Assembly: GCA_030684645.1 (NCBI GenBank)
Contig: JAUXUF010000187.1
Coordinates: 1 to 48,167, forward strand
Source: Bacteroidota bacterium
GTDB taxonomy: Bacteria; Bacteroidota; Bacteroidia; Bacteroidales; Prolixibacteraceae
Direction of reading: 5' to 3'
DNA: 48,167 nucleotides
Shown here piece by piece: positions 26,546-34,682 of the stretch. How positions within the stretch are numbered: the stretch's first letter is position 1; each line of letters starts with the position of its first letter. The translations under genes were made by a program, and so were the position numbers. The notes beneath the pieces were generated by a model. That model was not told the DNA's origin, ran no database searches, and saw only the letters and a list, made by a program, of their open reading frames with translations.

Positions 26546-27457
26546 TTAGTTAATTCTCAGAACCGAACCTATCTTCAGTGTTTTTTGTGCAGTAATATTA
26601 TTGGTTACACAAAGTTTCTTCACGGTGGTATTGTACTTTTTAGCAATAACCCACAGGTTATCACCGCTTCTGATGATGTGCCTGGCGGCGTCTGCCTTAG
26701 AAGCAAGAACTGGTCTCATTTCCGGGATAGGCTTATCATTGAGTTTGTCCTGATCAATCTCAAATTGTTTGTTCCTGTAAAAAATATGGTTTCCACTAAG
26801 TGCAAAATTCTCAAAATCGATGTATTTGTTCGAGTCGAAGGGTTCACCAAAGAGCCGCGTTTCAAAGTGAAGATGGTTGCATGTTGCCCGACCGGTTCTG
26901 CCCCCCAAGCCGATCAAATCACCGGCTTTGATGGTATCATTTACTTTTACACTGATCGCTTTCAGATGTCCGTATATGGTTTCGAGCCCATTGTTATGTC
27001 TCACCAGTACGAGGTTTCCGTAGCCGCTAAACCGTTTGGCGAGCCGTACCCGTCCATCGAAGGCGCAGCGAACGGTATCTCCTGAATTTAGCCTGATATC
27101 GGTGCCGGTATGCATCCTCCCGCGTCGTCCGAATTTTGAAATGATAGGCCCTTTAACCGGCATAACAAATGGATTTTCGCATGGTCCAACGAGGCTTATG
27201 GTGATGATCTCATCTTTTGGGGGCAGGGTATTTGCCGGATATTTAATCTGGGTACTATTCCATATATTTTTATAGATGGTTTCGTCGGTCGATTTTAGGC
27301 TGTCGATCTCTAAATCTTCACCCACATTAATCGTTGAGTCAAGTTCAATGGTTGTGTCGTTTGGATTTAGTGTATTCGGGAGCATGTTTTGAGACTGGAC
27401 CCCGATGCAAGTGAAAAGACTTAAAAACAGGACTAAAACAGGTATCTTCATTTTCAA
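26546..27457 (-). CDS. M23 peptidoglycan endopeptidase with LysM domain
   Basis: Cuts peptide bridges of peptidoglycan in the periplasm. The 303-residue protein has a signal peptide (1-23, ending IGVQSQ). The zinc peptidase domain spans about 100-205: His116 and Asp120 (HTGTDIRL), His164 (YGHL) and the HLH at 195-197. A LysM domain (HIIRSGDNLWVIAKKYNTT to LRIN) closes the protein and would bind the glycan. It is monocistronic, with a terminator behind it and a -7 box (27499-27506) ahead, divergent from the lysozyme-like gene. Confidence 0.9.
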   Translation of the reverse strand: MKMKIPVLVLFLSLFTCIGVQSQNMLPNTLNPNDTTIELDSTINVGEDLEIDSLKSTDETIYKNIWNSTQIKYPANTLPPKDEIITISLVGPCENPFVMPVKGPIISKFGRRGRMHTGTDIRLNSGDTVRCAFDGRVRLAKRFSGYGNLVLVRHNNGLETIYGHLKAISVKVNDTIKAGDLIGLGGRTGRATCNHLHFETRLFGEPFDSNKYIDFENFALSGNHIFYRNKQFEIDQDKLNDKPIPEMRPVLASKADAARHIIRSGDNLWVIAKKYNTTVKKLCVTNNITAQKTLKIGSVLRIN

Positions 27458-27498
27458 AATTTGGGTTATTTACTTAGCTCAAAATTTTAAACGGGAAG

Positions 27499-27506
27499 CA
27501 AAAGTA
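27499..27506 (-). promoter_or_regulatory. -7 box (TACTTTTG) of the M23 gene
   Basis: Read on the minus strand this is TACTTTTG, 41 bases upstream of the ATG at 27457. No clear -33 element. Confidence 0.45.
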
Positions 27507-27579
27507 ACATTATCATTATTTATTCTGATGTAATATGCTAAAAGGCGCTACAATTTCAACAAACTATAACACCTTTTTA

Positions 27580-27587
27580 TACATTTG
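27580..27587 (+). promoter_or_regulatory. -7 box (TACATTTG) of the lysozyme-like gene
   Basis: TACATTTG fits TAnnTTTG and ends 28 bases before the ATG at 27616. Together with 27499-27506 it forms a divergent promoter region. Confidence 0.5.
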
Positions 27588-27615
27588 CGGCAATTTCACA
27601 GAAGGATTTTAAGAA

Positions 27616-28734
27616 ATGAGAAACAGTGCTTTTCGCAAGATATTTAGATACTTAGGATTAGGATTTGCGGGCGTATTCGCGTTAATTGGTTTGGTTTTGA
27701 CAATTGCTTTTTTTGCCGTAAAATTTCATCTGACCAACGACCCCGGAGTGGTTGACCTCAACGACCGCTATTTTCAGGAACTAAAAGATAAATACGGTCA
27801 TGGATCTGACGAAGGTTCCGACATAGCTGATTTTAGCGAAGCCAGACTGCTTTATGACCTTTCGGTTTTAAGCAAATATTATCCGGCGAATGCCTTCTTC
27901 ATTCAAAATGCTTATTACAAAAGCCATAACCTGAAAGTTGCGCAAAACATGCTGCATGCAGTTGATCTGCACATGCAGGACAATGAAGCTTACCATGCCG
28001 ATATAAATAAGTTCGAAGTGAACAACGATCCCAAACAGGCAAAATTGAATTCAGAGAGTGTTTTTGAATGGATGAATATTAAAGAATGGCAGGATTTTAA
28101 ACTCGCTGTGGCCAAAGACAAATCGTTGATTGATTCGGCGGCAAACCTGACTGGTGTTGAGCCCCGCCTGATTGTTTCACTTCTGGTTGGTGAACAGATC
28201 AGGCTGTTTAATTCGAGCCGCGAAGCCTATAAAAAATGGATCGGCCCACTGAAAATACTTTCGGTTGAAACTACATTTTCGCTGGGAGTAACAGGTATTA
28301 AAGTACCAACGGCACAAACGATCGAAACAAATCTGAAAGACAGCACATCGGTATTTTATCTGGGTAAAAAATACGGGAACCTGCTCGATTTCCAAACCAA
28401 AAACACAACCCAGGAGCGTTTTAATCGCCTGACTTCCTACAAGAACCACTTCTACTCGTACCTGTACGCTGCACTAAACGTGAAGCAGGTCAATGTTCAA
28501 TGGGAAAGATCAGGGTTTCCAATCAGCGGGCGCCCTGAGATTTTGAGCACCTTGTATAACATTGGTTACGAAGCTTCAATCCCGAAGGAAAATCCGGAAG
28601 TCGGAGGTTCAGGAATATCCATCAAAGGCAAACTGTATTCATTTGGCGCCATAGCTTACGAATTCTATTATTCCGGAGAATTATTTGAATTGTTCCCCTT
28701 TAAAAATTCCAGTTTTGACTTTACGGATAAATAA
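27616..28734 (+). CDS. Membrane-anchored lysozyme-like protein
   Basis: A 372-residue protein with one N-terminal transmembrane helix (about 12-33) and a periplasmic remainder. Residues 180-245 (VEPRLIVSLLVGEQIRLF, then FSLGVTGIKVPTAQTIE) resemble the SLG-GxGQI pattern of lysozyme-like transglycosylases, with Glu in GEQ as a possible acid. A C-terminal block (LSTLYNIGYEAS to GAIAYEFYYSGELFELFP) is unfamiliar to me but looks conserved. I infer a role in peptidoglycan cutting; it could also be non-catalytic. The next gene overlaps its end, suggesting coupled translation. Confidence 0.55.
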   Translation: MRNSAFRKIFRYLGLGFAGVFALIGLVLTIAFFAVKFHLTNDPGVVDLNDRYFQELKDKYGHGSDEGSDIADFSEARLLYDLSVLSKYYPANAFFIQNAYYKSHNLKVAQNMLHAVDLHMQDNEAYHADINKFEVNNDPKQAKLNSESVFEWMNIKEWQDFKLAVAKDKSLIDSAANLTGVEPRLIVSLLVGEQIRLFNSSREAYKKWIGPLKILSVETTFSLGVTGIKVPTAQTIETNLKDSTSVFYLGKKYGNLLDFQTKNTTQERFNRLTSYKNHFYSYLYAALNVKQVNVQWERSGFPISGRPEILSTLYNIGYEASIPKENPEVGGSGISIKGKLYSFGAIAYEFYYSGELFELFPFKNSSFDFTDK

Positions 28735-29599
28735 ATCAAAACCTTCCATTCACTATTCAGGAAAAATTTTCTGCCTGATGGTGCTGTTTCTCCTGATCGT
28801 TTTTAGCGGTAAGGCACAGACCAGTTGGATCAGTGAAATTCCCTGGAGAGACCTGATGGATGGACTGCAATATGCCGAACTGGATGCTCCTGAAAGATCG
28901 GTGGTCAACGATTCGAAACTGACTATTCTGAAAATAGATGCCCGGAAATTTGATTTTGAATTTCTGACCGCCTCGGAACATGGGAAAATAATGCGCACTG
29001 CTCCCGAGTGGGCTACCGAATTCGATCAAAATGTGATTATAAATGCCGGGATGTACAGCTATAACAAAGCACATTCGAATAAAGGCTACATGAAGAATTA
29101 CAACCACCTGAACAATCCGGTAAAAAGTACTTATTACAATGCCATGCTGGCCATGCATCCGAAAGACAAGCTGAAACCGCCCTTTGAAATCATCGACATC
29201 ACTTGTCAGGATTGGAAAAAAATACAACCTCAGTACTACTCATTCTGCCAGGGAATGCGCATGATCAGTTGCGACGGAGAAGGAATGGCTTTTGTAAAAA
29301 GGCCCGATCAATCGTGCAGCATGCTTCTGACAGCAACCGACGTTGCGGGAAATCTGTATGTCATTTTTACCCGTTCACCCTTCATGCATCGCGCCATGAT
29401 AAACTACCTGCAAGGATTACCCCTGAATATCCGTACAACAGTTTACCTGGAAGGCGGACCCGAAACCAGTTTATATGTAAACACCGGCGATACGGTTATT
29501 GCCAAATATGGCAGCTATGTTTCGAACACCTGCGCCAACGACAACAACGACCATTTCTGGAAAATTCCCAATGTAATTGCTTTACGGAAGAAAAAATAA
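28715..29599 (+). CDS. Phosphodiester glycosidase (NAGPA family) protein
   Basis: Belongs to the family of the human uncovering enzyme (NAGPA), which removes a sugar from a phosphodiester link. Visible blocks are NVIINAGMYSYNKAHSNKGYM, YSFCQGMRMISCDGEG, TDVAGNLYVIFTRSPF and VYLEGGPETSLY with the usual Gly-Gly-Pro. A signal peptide (FCLMVLFLLIVFSGKAQ) precedes it, so it is exported. The start is uncertain: TTG at 28715 overlaps the upstream gene by 20 bases, TTG at 28685 by 50, and ATG at 28778 would give a short signal peptide. The substrate is unknown; in bacteria candidates include cell-wall phosphodiesters. Confidence 0.8.
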   Translation: MTLRINKSKPSIHYSGKIFCLMVLFLLIVFSGKAQTSWISEIPWRDLMDGLQYAELDAPERSVVNDSKLTILKIDARKFDFEFLTASEHGKIMRTAPEWATEFDQNVIINAGMYSYNKAHSNKGYMKNYNHLNNPVKSTYYNAMLAMHPKDKLKPPFEIIDITCQDWKKIQPQYYSFCQGMRMISCDGEGMAFVKRPDQSCSMLLTATDVAGNLYVIFTRSPFMHRAMINYLQGLPLNIRTTVYLEGGPETSLYVNTGDTVIAKYGSYVSNTCANDNNDHFWKIPNVIALRKKK

Positions 29600-30040
29600 A
29601 AAATTATGGATTGAATGCTTATTCTTTATTATTTGGTTAACCGGATATTTTTCGAGTGGTAATGAATGATACAATTCATCGATAAATTTCCAATTCGGAT
29701 CAATAGCCACCTTCCTTTTCATTTGGTCCTCATCCAACCCAAGCAATTCTGAAGCTTTGAGATTGCTCATCAGGATGGAATTGAAAATGTTTTCGAGAAA
29801 GAGATGAAATCCAGGTTTGGTTTCGTTGGAAACAAAAAGTCCAAATGGTCTGTTTTTTAAGACCGGACGTTCTTTTCCCAGCATATTTGCACCGCTGAGG
29901 TTTAGTTCTAAAATTACCCCATCCCGGGAAAGAGTATAATAACCCGACGGAGATAAATCGTATAGTTCAGCATATTTTTGGACTGCAATTTCTGCCTGCA
30001 CTTTGGCTTGCCCGAGTTCTTTGTTCTGAAATCTTGTTTG
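29582..30040 (-). pseudogene. Decayed PAS sensor-kinase fragment
   Basis: From 30040 the frame reads a coiled-coil (RFQNKELGQAKVQAEIAVQ) then a PAS domain (ELYDLSPSGYYTLSRDG). After about 60 residues it passes directly into the middle of a second PAS-like unit (NLKASELLGLDEDQMKR to YPVNQIIKN). A TGA at 30041-30043 cuts the upstream end and no Met start is nearby (GTG at 29999 at best). No kinase core is present. It looks like two pieces of a multi-PAS histidine kinase joined by an internal deletion. Its end overlaps the convergent glycosidase gene by 18 bases. Confidence 0.65.
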
Positions 30041-30079
30041 TCAGGAGATTAATTTCGATATATTTACTGGTTGAGAGTA

Positions 30080-30119
30080 AAAAAAAGCTGTTTCAGAATA
30101 AACGGAAACAGCTTTTTTC
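30080..30119 (-). terminator. Terminator after the DUF4395 gene
   Basis: AAAAAGCTGTTTC, a 10-base loop and GAAACAGCTTTTTT form a perfect 13-pair stem with A and T tracts, 20 bases beyond the stop at 30139. Confidence 0.8.
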
Positions 30120-30138
30120 GAAATGATTATTTGAAGTT

Positions 30139-30579
30139 CTATTTTTTATAGAAGGGAAGGATCAGATAGGTATAAATCATACAGCCGACACAGATGGCAA
30201 ATAAAAATTCAAGGCTTGCAAACAAAATCAGTATGGAAGCCACCACAATGGATGAAATTTCCAAATCGAAAAGATATAAACCAGCAATCAATGTAGTCAT
30301 TATAAATCCAAGGCGTGCGGCAAAAATTTTAGGCGCTTTGTCGATGAGCTTCACCGGCAAACTCAGCGCATTGCTCAAATAGTGACTTACAAAACTGATC
30401 GGGCTGAATTTCAGTTCAGTAAAAGCCCGGATAAAAAAATCGGCCATCAGGAAAACAAACAGCACAGTTGAATTTAAAACAAAAGCCAGTGTGAGGGTCA
30501 AAATTGCAAACATGGCATTAAAACGTGTTACTTGTTCATTGACTCGCTGATCTGAAATTGGGCAAACTAAATTTTTCAT
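30139..30579 (-). CDS. DUF4395-type integral membrane protein
   Basis: A 146-residue protein that opens with CPISDQRVNEQVTRFNA, the signature start of DUF4395 membrane proteins, and contains four hydrophobic helices (about 25-47, 85-105, 108-130, and an end segment at 128-143). The family is found near thioredoxin or sulfurtransferase genes in some bacteria, but none are next to it here. Function unknown. It is monocistronic with a terminator. Confidence 0.75.
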   Translation of the reverse strand: MKNLVCPISDQRVNEQVTRFNAMFAILTLTLAFVLNSTVLFVFLMADFFIRAFTELKFSPISFVSHYLSNALSLPVKLIDKAPKIFAARLGFIMTTLIAGLYLFDLEISSIVVASILILFASLEFLFAICVGCMIYTYLILPFYKK

Positions 30580-30777
30580 AAATTCCGCTTTAAATTCCTG
30601 ATTGGTAATGCTTGAGCCTGATTTCTAACATCAGGCCTAAATAAAAAAAGACAAATATGTATTTAATTAGCAAGTGAATCAGAACGATCTGCAATTAAAT
30701 CTATTGGTTTAATGATTTGTTAAAACTGCAGATGAATAAGGAGCCTGTTGACGATGTGGAAATTGGTCAATTATCCT

Positions 30778-30831
30778 GTTGATATTGATGGAAAGAAAAT
30801 AGAAACAAAAGCTCTTGTCAATATCTGTTAA
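30778..30831 (+). pseudogene. Possible T9SS sorting-domain tail remnant
   Basis: This frame reads VDIDGKKIETKALVNIC then stop, close in pattern to the ending IDGKEVDTKRMILTK seen at 2336. It lies directly before the GH36 gene in the 297-base gap that follows the DUF4395 start. It is short enough to be coincidence; the rest of the gap shows no gene. Confidence 0.3.
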
Positions 30832-30876
30832 AATTTGTTAATTTTAGGCAATCGAAAATTAATCCCCTTGAGAGAT

Positions 30877-32964
30877 ATGCCAAACCGATCTTTTGAAAGA
30901 CGAACATTTCTGAAAATGTTGAGAGCAGGTCTTGTCGCAGGCATGATCTGGTCACCCAGGTTGGTTCGGGCATTTTCTCCTCCATCCAATTTAAATCTTT
31001 CCGGATTTGTACCTGGCCGACCGGAATGGATCGTCCATGAAGATGGCACCTTTGATATTTATGCCGGTAGTATTCGTTTGACCAATTGTCGTCCAACAAT
31101 TAACGGGCAGAGCATTTTTGTACGAAACACTTTCATGGGAGATTCACCCAAAGGGAAACGGATTATCTATGAAATCGATGGCGGATTTGTCATGCTCGAT
31201 CTTCGGACTCATTCAAATTCCATTTCGATTGGAGCCGAGATCAGTGGAATGGCCCATGCCCCTGCCTTGGTTAATCCGCTGGGTGAAGGATATCTGTCAG
31301 GAGCAAACCGGTTTTTCAAACAAAGTTTCGGAACAGGTGGACAAAGTGGAATATTCGGTATTCGGAAATCGACAGGTAATAAATTGAAACGGTATCCTGA
31401 GGAAGAAGCCTGGTCGTATGACAGTTTCCTGACAACAGGATTGATAGCCGATAATGGCGATACCCTATCGGTAGGAGCTTATGAGATAACCGATTTTATT
31501 CAGCGGAGTACCATTTCAAACCGTCCCGACCATAAAGGACAAACCGACAGCCTGTTTAAAAATGATGCTGTTTTTTTTGATGCAGGATTTATTACCGAGA
31601 ACATTCCACTGAAGGATGAATTTATAAAATTACCCGACCTCTTTCTTTATCACGGCAATCAGCCATACCAAACCATGCAAAATCTGGTCTGGCAAATTTC
31701 GGAGCAAAATCAGGCACGGTACGATACAGCCACCAATTATTTCTGGACTTCCTTTCAGGATTTCCATACGTCATTCAGCTATACCAATTTGCTCGATCAG
31801 CTTAAAATTCTGGATGAATTAAAACCAGCCGTTTCATTGCAGACGATTCAAATCGGGCCCGGGTATTGTGTGCCGGGCGATTGGCTTAAGACCACCGATA
31901 ACTGGCCCAAATCAATGGAAGACGCTGCCCGGCAGATTTTCCAACGGAAGTACCGTGCAGGAATTTATGTTGCTCCGTTTGTTGCTCACGAAAAGAGCGA
32001 AATCTACCATTCCCATCCACACTGGATTTTAAGAAACAGTCAAGGTGTTCCTATGGTGATGGGCGAGGATACGAATGGAAAATTGTTTGCACTGGATGGC
32101 AGTCATCCGGATGTAAAAGATTATTTGGCTAAAGTGTTCAGGAGTTTCCTGAAGATGGGATTCAGGTATTTCGAACTCGACTACTTAGACTGGGGTTTGC
32201 AGGATTCATCTGATGTTCAGCGGGTCAGAAAAGGCAAATCTTCGGTTCAGATCTTTAGGGCTGTCATGGAAACCATTCGCGAAGCAATCGGTGCGGGGAG
32301 TTTTATCACGGCCAACAAGACTCCATACTCACCGCTGATCGGGTTGGTGGATGCAGTCCGGATTGATAAAGACCAGTCCTGGAAATGGGACGGCACAACC
32401 GAACAAATTATTCAGGAAAGCTACAATACTCAATATTTTAACAATGTCTTCTGGCAAAACGATCCGGATGTAGTTTTTCTGCGTGATTATCAATCCGGAT
32501 TTACAAACAACGAACAAAAAAGCCTTGCACTTTGGGCCGGATTTATAGGTGGAGCTTTCGGGATTTCAGATAATTTCAAAATAATGGCAAGCGAAAAATT
32601 ACACCTTTGGCGTTTCCTCGAACCTGCAAAAAGGCCGCAAAGCGCAATCCTTCCTTTCTGGGGAGCCGATGTGAAGAATAAGGTTGCTGTTAGAAGATAT
32701 AAAAATACAAAGGCCTGGGGCGTTTTGATCCTGAATGATACCAACGAAACTGTTTCAGAAAGCTATTCGATATCCGATCTGATTGGCAATATGGAAGCCT
32801 GGGTATTTGTTTGGGAGCCCGGGTTCAGCCTGGGGCTGGGGAACTCTGGTAAAATTTCTGTTAACCTCAGCAGTCATGAGTCAAAACTCTATTACCTTTC
32901 TGAAGAAAATGAAAATCCGTCGTTAGACCTGAAAATTTCGGGCAAAGAAAGTTTCGATGAATAA
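30877..32964 (+). CDS. GH36-type alpha-galactosidase with Tat signal
   Basis: A 695-residue glycoside hydrolase of the GH36/clan D type, predicted to release alpha-galactosyl residues. The nucleophile is Asp435 in FELDYLDWG and the acid/base is likely Asp499 in VRIDKDQSW (RxxxD pattern). The N-terminal 250 residues are a beta-supersandwich. The first 30 residues contain a twin-arginine motif (RRTFLK) and a hydrophobic stretch, implying folded export through Tat. The ATG at 30877 places the RR motif 8 residues from the start; an upstream TTG at 30835 is rejected. The expected sugar-uptake partners are not present next to it. Confidence 0.85.
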   Translation: MPNRSFERRTFLKMLRAGLVAGMIWSPRLVRAFSPPSNLNLSGFVPGRPEWIVHEDGTFDIYAGSIRLTNCRPTINGQSIFVRNTFMGDSPKGKRIIYEIDGGFVMLDLRTHSNSISIGAEISGMAHAPALVNPLGEGYLSGANRFFKQSFGTGGQSGIFGIRKSTGNKLKRYPEEEAWSYDSFLTTGLIADNGDTLSVGAYEITDFIQRSTISNRPDHKGQTDSLFKNDAVFFDAGFITENIPLKDEFIKLPDLFLYHGNQPYQTMQNLVWQISEQNQARYDTATNYFWTSFQDFHTSFSYTNLLDQLKILDELKPAVSLQTIQIGPGYCVPGDWLKTTDNWPKSMEDAARQIFQRKYRAGIYVAPFVAHEKSEIYHSHPHWILRNSQGVPMVMGEDTNGKLFALDGSHPDVKDYLAKVFRSFLKMGFRYFELDYLDWGLQDSSDVQRVRKGKSSVQIFRAVMETIREAIGAGSFITANKTPYSPLIGLVDAVRIDKDQSWKWDGTTEQIIQESYNTQYFNNVFWQNDPDVVFLRDYQSGFTNNEQKSLALWAGFIGGAFGISDNFKIMASEKLHLWRFLEPAKRPQSAILPFWGADVKNKVAVRRYKNTKAWGVLILNDTNETVSESYSISDLIGNMEAWVFVWEPGFSLGLGNSGKISVNLSSHESKLYYLSEENENPSLDLKISGKESFDE

Positions 32965-33046
32965 TCTGCCGTTCAGGGATTCTTTGGTTATCATTCGAAC
33001 AACCATCAGCTGAAATTTAAATAACACTTGCCATTTTAATATTTTT

Positions 33047-33068
33047 TACTTTTGGCTTTGCCCAAAGC
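33047..33068 (+). promoter_or_regulatory. -7 box with adjoining palindrome before the men genes
   Basis: TACTTTTG (33047-33054) fits the -7 consensus. Directly after it, GCTTTGCCCAAAGC (33055-33068) is a perfect 14-base palindrome that would straddle the transcription start, a position suited to an operator. The ATG of the first men gene lies 68 bases further. Confidence 0.45.
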
Positions 33069-33136
33069 GAAAATTCGGGATAAAGTTGGCTGCTTTAGTG
33101 CATTTTTCTAATTTCACGCTTTTAATTTTTATTCGG

Positions 33137-33574
33137 ATGATATATCCTAAAATTACCGTTAATACTCCGATTGAATTAATCAATCAGTATTCCAAAAATA
33201 CGATGGTCGATCATCTAGGAATACAGTTTACTGCCCTGGGAGAAGGCTGGGTTGAAGCCAGTATGCCGGTTGACTACCGTACTTTTCGTCCGGGAGGTTT
33301 GTTGCACGGCGGAGCCAACCTTGCCCTGGCCGAAACCATTGCCGGATTTGGTTCGGTATTAGCAATTGACACCCGGAAATTTGATACCCTGGGGATACAG
33401 GTTAGTGCGAACCATATTGGCAGCGCTGAAGAAGGTACCGTTTATGCAAGGGCAGAAATTGTTCACCAGGGAAACCAAACCCACGTCTGGAATTTTGAAA
33501 TCAGAAATGAATCCGGCAAATTGTTATCGACAGGACGAGTGACCAACATGATTGTAAAGAAGAATGGGAAATAA
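33137..33574 (+). CDS. Hotdog-fold thioesterase, likely DHNA-CoA thioesterase
   Basis: A 145-residue PaaI-type hotdog thioesterase. The catalytic block RPGGLLHGGANLALAETIAG with its Glu is clear, as is YARAEIVHQGNQTHVWNFEI. It opens the men locus and overlaps menF by 11 bases, so it probably hydrolyses 1,4-dihydroxy-2-naphthoyl-CoA (MenI role); this is a context-based inference. The ATG at 33137 is chosen over an upstream TTG at 33086, which would add a hydrophobic tail not typical of the family. Confidence 0.85.
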   Translation: MIYPKITVNTPIELINQYSKNTMVDHLGIQFTALGEGWVEASMPVDYRTFRPGGLLHGGANLALAETIAGFGSVLAIDTRKFDTLGIQVSANHIGSAEEGTVYARAEIVHQGNQTHVWNFEIRNESGKLLSTGRVTNMIVKKNGK

Positions 33575-34682
33575 TACGGCCATCGCTGATGTTCTTGATC
33601 AGTTGATCGGAAAACATATTGCATTTGCCTGCTGGTTTAACCCACGCGAATCACGTTTGGGGTTAATTGTCGGAAATGCATCTGACGTTCAATATTTTAA
33701 TGGATTTGATCAGTTAAACGGAGAAGCAGGTTTTGTTTTTGCTCCTTACTGTATTACTGAAAAAAGTCCGGTAATATTGCTCAAACCAATCGTCCATTTT
33801 GAAGATTTTGGTTCCGGCGACCACTTGAATATGAGTAGTTTTGAACCTTTTCAACTGGAACAGGCGGCCGATGCACATCAATTTCAGTCGAAGGAGGAAT
33901 ACTTGAAACTGATTGAAGAAACGGTGACCGACATTCGTGAAGGAGCTCTGTCAAAAGTAATCATCTCACGGTTGATTCCTGTCAGGAGAACGGATACGTC
34001 ACTGGCAACGACATTCTTTCAGTTGCACGATCAAACGCCCAACGCGTTTACCTACCTGGTAAACCTTCCGGTTGCCGGGATCTGGATGGGTGCAACTCCT
34101 GAAGTCTTGATCAAATCAAGGGATATACAGTTCGAAACCGTTTCGCTGGCCGGAACTCAGGTGCGAAAATCAGGGGAGGAAGAATATTACTGGAGTACCA
34201 AAGATATTGAAGAACAGGCCTTTGTTTCGCGATATATGCTCGATGTTTTTTTTAATTTCGATATCCATCAGTATAAAACCATTGGCCCGGAAACCATGGA
34301 AAGTGGAAAGGTGGCCCACCTGAAAACTTCGTTTTTTTTTCCTGCTGAAAAGATTTCGGATTGCCTGGGCAGTTTTATTGCTGATTTGCATCCGACACCT
34401 GCCGTTTGCGGATTACCGAAGGACCTGGCTGCTGAGTATATCCGGTTAAAAGAGGTTCACGTTCGTAAATATTATACCGGTTATTTAGGTCCGTGGCGGT
34501 TGAATCAGCAAGTGTCACTTTTTGTAAATTTAAGATGTATGGAAATTACACCCGATGAATATATCCTGTATGCAGGAGGTGGAATTACGGCCCGGTCGGT
34601 TCCTGAAAAAGAATGGGACGAGATCAACCAAAAGGCAAAAACATTGCTTTCGGTGATTGATCCTGATAAAATACAAAAATGA
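33564..34682 (+). CDS. menF: Isochorismate synthase MenF
   Basis: Converts chorismate to isochorismate, the first committed step of menaquinone synthesis. The 372-residue protein shows the chorismate-binding fold with ALSKVIISRLIPV, MGATPEVLIKS, SLAGTQVR, AHLKTSFFF, LHPTPAVCGLPKDLA and YYTGYLGPW. It overlaps the thioesterase by 11 bases and menD by 4 (ATGA), a translationally coupled arrangement. The family's usual 'REYY' appears as VRKYY, which I treat as normal variation. Confidence 0.93.
   Translation: MGNNTAIADVLDQLIGKHIAFACWFNPRESRLGLIVGNASDVQYFNGFDQLNGEAGFVFAPYCITEKSPVILLKPIVHFEDFGSGDHLNMSSFEPFQLEQAADAHQFQSKEEYLKLIEETVTDIREGALSKVIISRLIPVRRTDTSLATTFFQLHDQTPNAFTYLVNLPVAGIWMGATPEVLIKSRDIQFETVSLAGTQVRKSGEEEYYWSTKDIEEQAFVSRYMLDVFFNFDIHQYKTIGPETMESGKVAHLKTSFFFPAEKISDCLGSFIADLHPTPAVCGLPKDLAAEYIRLKEVHVRKYYTGYLGPWRLNQQVSLFVNLRCMEITPDEYILYAGGGITARSVPEKEWDEINQKAKTLLSVIDPDKIQK

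Noticed and set aside
30835-30876. Upstream TTG start for the GH36 gene
   Set aside because: It would add 14 residues before the twin-arginine signal; the ATG at 30877 puts RR at the usual distance from the start.
33086-33136. Upstream TTG start for the thioesterase
   Set aside because: Adds a hydrophobic tail not typical for hotdog thioesterases; ATG at 33137 fits the family length.
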